This document shows positions 53,898 through 55,245 of a DNA stretch of 55,245 nucleotides, in pieces. Made by a program: the position numbers and the translations under genes. Position 1 is the first letter of the stretch. Every line of letters begins with the position of its first letter. Under the pieces are notes generated by a model, which did not search any database, had not been told where the DNA came from, and was given only the letters and a program-made list of their open reading frames with translations. This DNA comes from Rhodobacterales bacterium RIFCSPHIGHO2_02_FULL_62_130 (lineage in GTDB: Bacteria; Pseudomonadota; Alphaproteobacteria; Rhodobacterales; Rhodobacteraceae): positions 1 to 55,245 of the forward strand of contig MHZT01000008.1 in the NCBI GenBank assembly GCA_001828855.1. The letters run 5' to 3'.

Positions 53898-54506
53898 ATG
53901 ACGCTGGTCGCACGTCTCAAGGTGACATTATCCGATATAGAACCTCAGGTGCTGCGGCGCTTTGACGTGCCTCTCAAGATCAAGCTGAACCGCCTGCACG
54001 ATGTGATCCAGGCTGCCATGGGATGGACTGACAGTCACCTCTATGAATTCCGCGCCGGTGGTGTCGGCTGGGGTGTGCCCGATCCTGACGGCGATTACGA
54101 TGGCCCGCTGCCCGCGAACAAAACCAGCCTTCTCGACGTGCTCGAAGATCTCGGCACCAAGACCATCCATTACATTTACGACTTTGGTGACAACTGGCAC
54201 CATGTGATCAAGGTAGAAAAGATTGACGACGCCATCCCGGGTGCAGCATATCCACGCCTCGTCAGGGCCATCGGTGGCTGTCCCCCGGAAGATGTGGGAG
54301 GCTTTCCCGGCTACGCTGACTTTCTCGAAGCCATGGCAGACCCAAAGCACGAAGAACACGACCGGATGCAGGAATGGTATGGTGGAACGTTCGACCCTGA
54401 TGAGGCAGAGATCGGGCGCATCCTCGATAACTTCGAGCGCCTTGCCAAAAAGTGGGCCCCAAAGCCACGCAAACCAACGGCTGCAACCAAACGCAGCTAT
54501 CAATAG
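53898..54506 (+). CDS. Plasmid pRiA4b ORF-3 family protein
   Basis: A 202-aa protein of the pRiA4b ORF-3-like family (PF07929), widespread on rhizobial and roseobacter plasmids. Landmarks are LKVTLSDIEPQVLRRFDVPL, LHDVIQAAMGWTDSHLYEF, IHYIYDFGDNWHHVIKVEKI and PEDVGGFPGYADFLEAMADP. The molecular role is unknown. A basic C-terminus (KPRKPTAATKRSYQ) may bind nucleic acid. Its presence supports a plasmid origin for the window. Confidence 0.9.
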   Translation: MTLVARLKVTLSDIEPQVLRRFDVPLKIKLNRLHDVIQAAMGWTDSHLYEFRAGGVGWGVPDPDGDYDGPLPANKTSLLDVLEDLGTKTIHYIYDFGDNWHHVIKVEKIDDAIPGAAYPRLVRAIGGCPPEDVGGFPGYADFLEAMADPKHEEHDRMQEWYGGTFDPDEAEIGRILDNFERLAKKWAPKPRKPTAATKRSYQ

Positions 54507-55245
54507 GTAACAACAGCGGTCTCCTTGTGATGTTTACCTTGAAAGCAAGGTCAAGAGTTCCTGAATATCCTCGCGCAAACACGCCGGAGTATCTGATGCA
54601 GCAGATCTGCACCGTCTTGGTTTCGCCAATCTTGCGAGGCAAAGATCACTGAGGTGGGGAACATTCATGCCAGAGCATGGGTCACGTGTATCCGGCTGCG
54701 CGCGCAGTTCAGACTTGACGTCGTCCACCGCACGACGCCGCTGCGCTCCAGCACTTCCTGCGGCAACACCGCTCCCAGGATCCTCGGCCAAACGATCCGC
54801 GCGGCTTTCGATCATTAGCGACCTGCTGATACCCGGAATGACTGGCTGTAGCGTTTCATCCATGCGTGGGTCCGAAGCTGCCTGCGGTATTTGTGTAGCG
54901 GCTTGGACCTAATGCGTATTCAGTCGCACCTAGCATTTTCCATTAATAAGCCAGATTGAAGGTCTCTGCGCCTGAAATGGCATGATTATCCTCATCCAAC
55001 GGAACTTGCTTGATACGTCGTGTCCAGATTTAAGTGTGCCTCATGCAGCGACTTCACAAAATATCCCATGCTGCGCGTTTTGGGCTTGCGGGTTTGCGTG
55101 AAGGCCCTTAGAAGCCCGATCTCACCGAAGCGGAAACGTGACGGTGACGGACGGAGCGAAGCGCAAGCGGTTGTGATTGTTCGGAAAATCTGAAGATGCG
55201 GCTTTCGACGAAGCGCTAGTGATTAGCGCCCGTCGGAAATTTTGT
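54507..55245. other. Terminal 739-bp stretch without a confident gene
   Basis: Short frames on both strands (for example 54534-54863 minus, with SRSLMIESRADRLAEDPGSG) show no recognisable family or good start. From 54930 on the sequence is free of long frames. It is probably IS-derived or intergenic DNA continuing past the window. Confidence 0.3.

Noticed and set aside
54534-54863. Minus-strand 109-codon frame near the right edge
   Set aside because: No recognisable family, poor start context, and overlapping frames on the plus strand are equally open.
1-55245. Plasmid replication or partition genes (repABC, DnaA-like, RepB)
   Set aside because: None was recognised on either strand, so the plasmid origin rests only on indirect markers.

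Overview
The window looks like accessory DNA, probably a large plasmid or genomic island, from a Rhodobacteraceae-type alphaproteobacterium (Roseobacter/Paracoccus-like). The evidence is high GC in most genes, an EPS-associated MarR regulator, a pRiA4b ORF-3-type protein, an AbiEi-like DUF6088 gene, plasmid-style tyrosine recombinases, and many broken insertion sequences (IS3, IS5, IS21, IS30, IS66, IS110, IS1182). There is no rRNA, tRNA, CRISPR array or replication gene, so plasmid status is inferred.

Layout. (A) 1-4.2 kb: stacked, mutually truncated IS remnants (IS21 end, IS3, IS110, IS66, IS3, IS5). (B) 4.2-8.04 kb, minus strand: a compact, visibly AT-richer operon of four glycosyltransferases (GT25, GT-B, GT2, GT2-like). 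(C) 8.1-10.6 kb: a decayed IS3 element with both inverted repeats, inserted at the end of a frameshifted AbiEi-type antitoxin gene, then a scar of joined IS21-like ends. (D) 10.6-18.7 kb: a minus-strand peptide-type ABC importer operon (HAD phosphatase, two permeases, binding protein, metallophosphoesterase, double-ATPase fusion) with a divergent LysR regulator; uptake plus dephosphorylation of a phosphorylated organic solute is plausible. (E) 18.75-28.6 kb: a second IS graveyard containing one intact IS3 element that truncates a secreted PKD-repeat protein, an L,D-transpeptidase with a small secreted partner, a headless VapC, and a large tyrosine recombinase. (F) 28.9-51.1 kb, all plus strand: an exopolysaccharide/capsule cluster. 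(G) 51.1-55.2 kb: a XerC/D-like recombinase divergent from an XRE regulator across a palindrome, a YdcF-family protein, an IS66 remnant and a pRiA4b ORF-3 protein.

The core of the window is region F. It opens with an RfaH/NusG-like antiterminator and an EPS-associated MarR-type repressor, followed by a ~500-bp leader with a long stem-loop. Seven tightly coupled genes then encode a legionaminic-acid route from a GDP-GlcNAc-forming nucleotidyltransferase (PtmE-like) through LegB, LegC, LegH-like, LegG and LegI to the CMP-sugar synthetase LegF. Next come a Wzx flippase, a GT4, a Wzy polymerase, a GT11 fucosyltransferase, an uncharacterised 316-aa protein that is the best candidate for the missing nonulosonate transferase, a hexapeptide acyltransferase and a GT2. 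The cluster ends with a full GDP-L-fucose route (Gmd, Fcl, ManC, ManB). The inferred product is a Wzy-type polysaccharide carrying legionaminic acid and L-fucose. No initiating phosphoglycosyltransferase and no Wza/Wzc export genes are present, so these must lie elsewhere.
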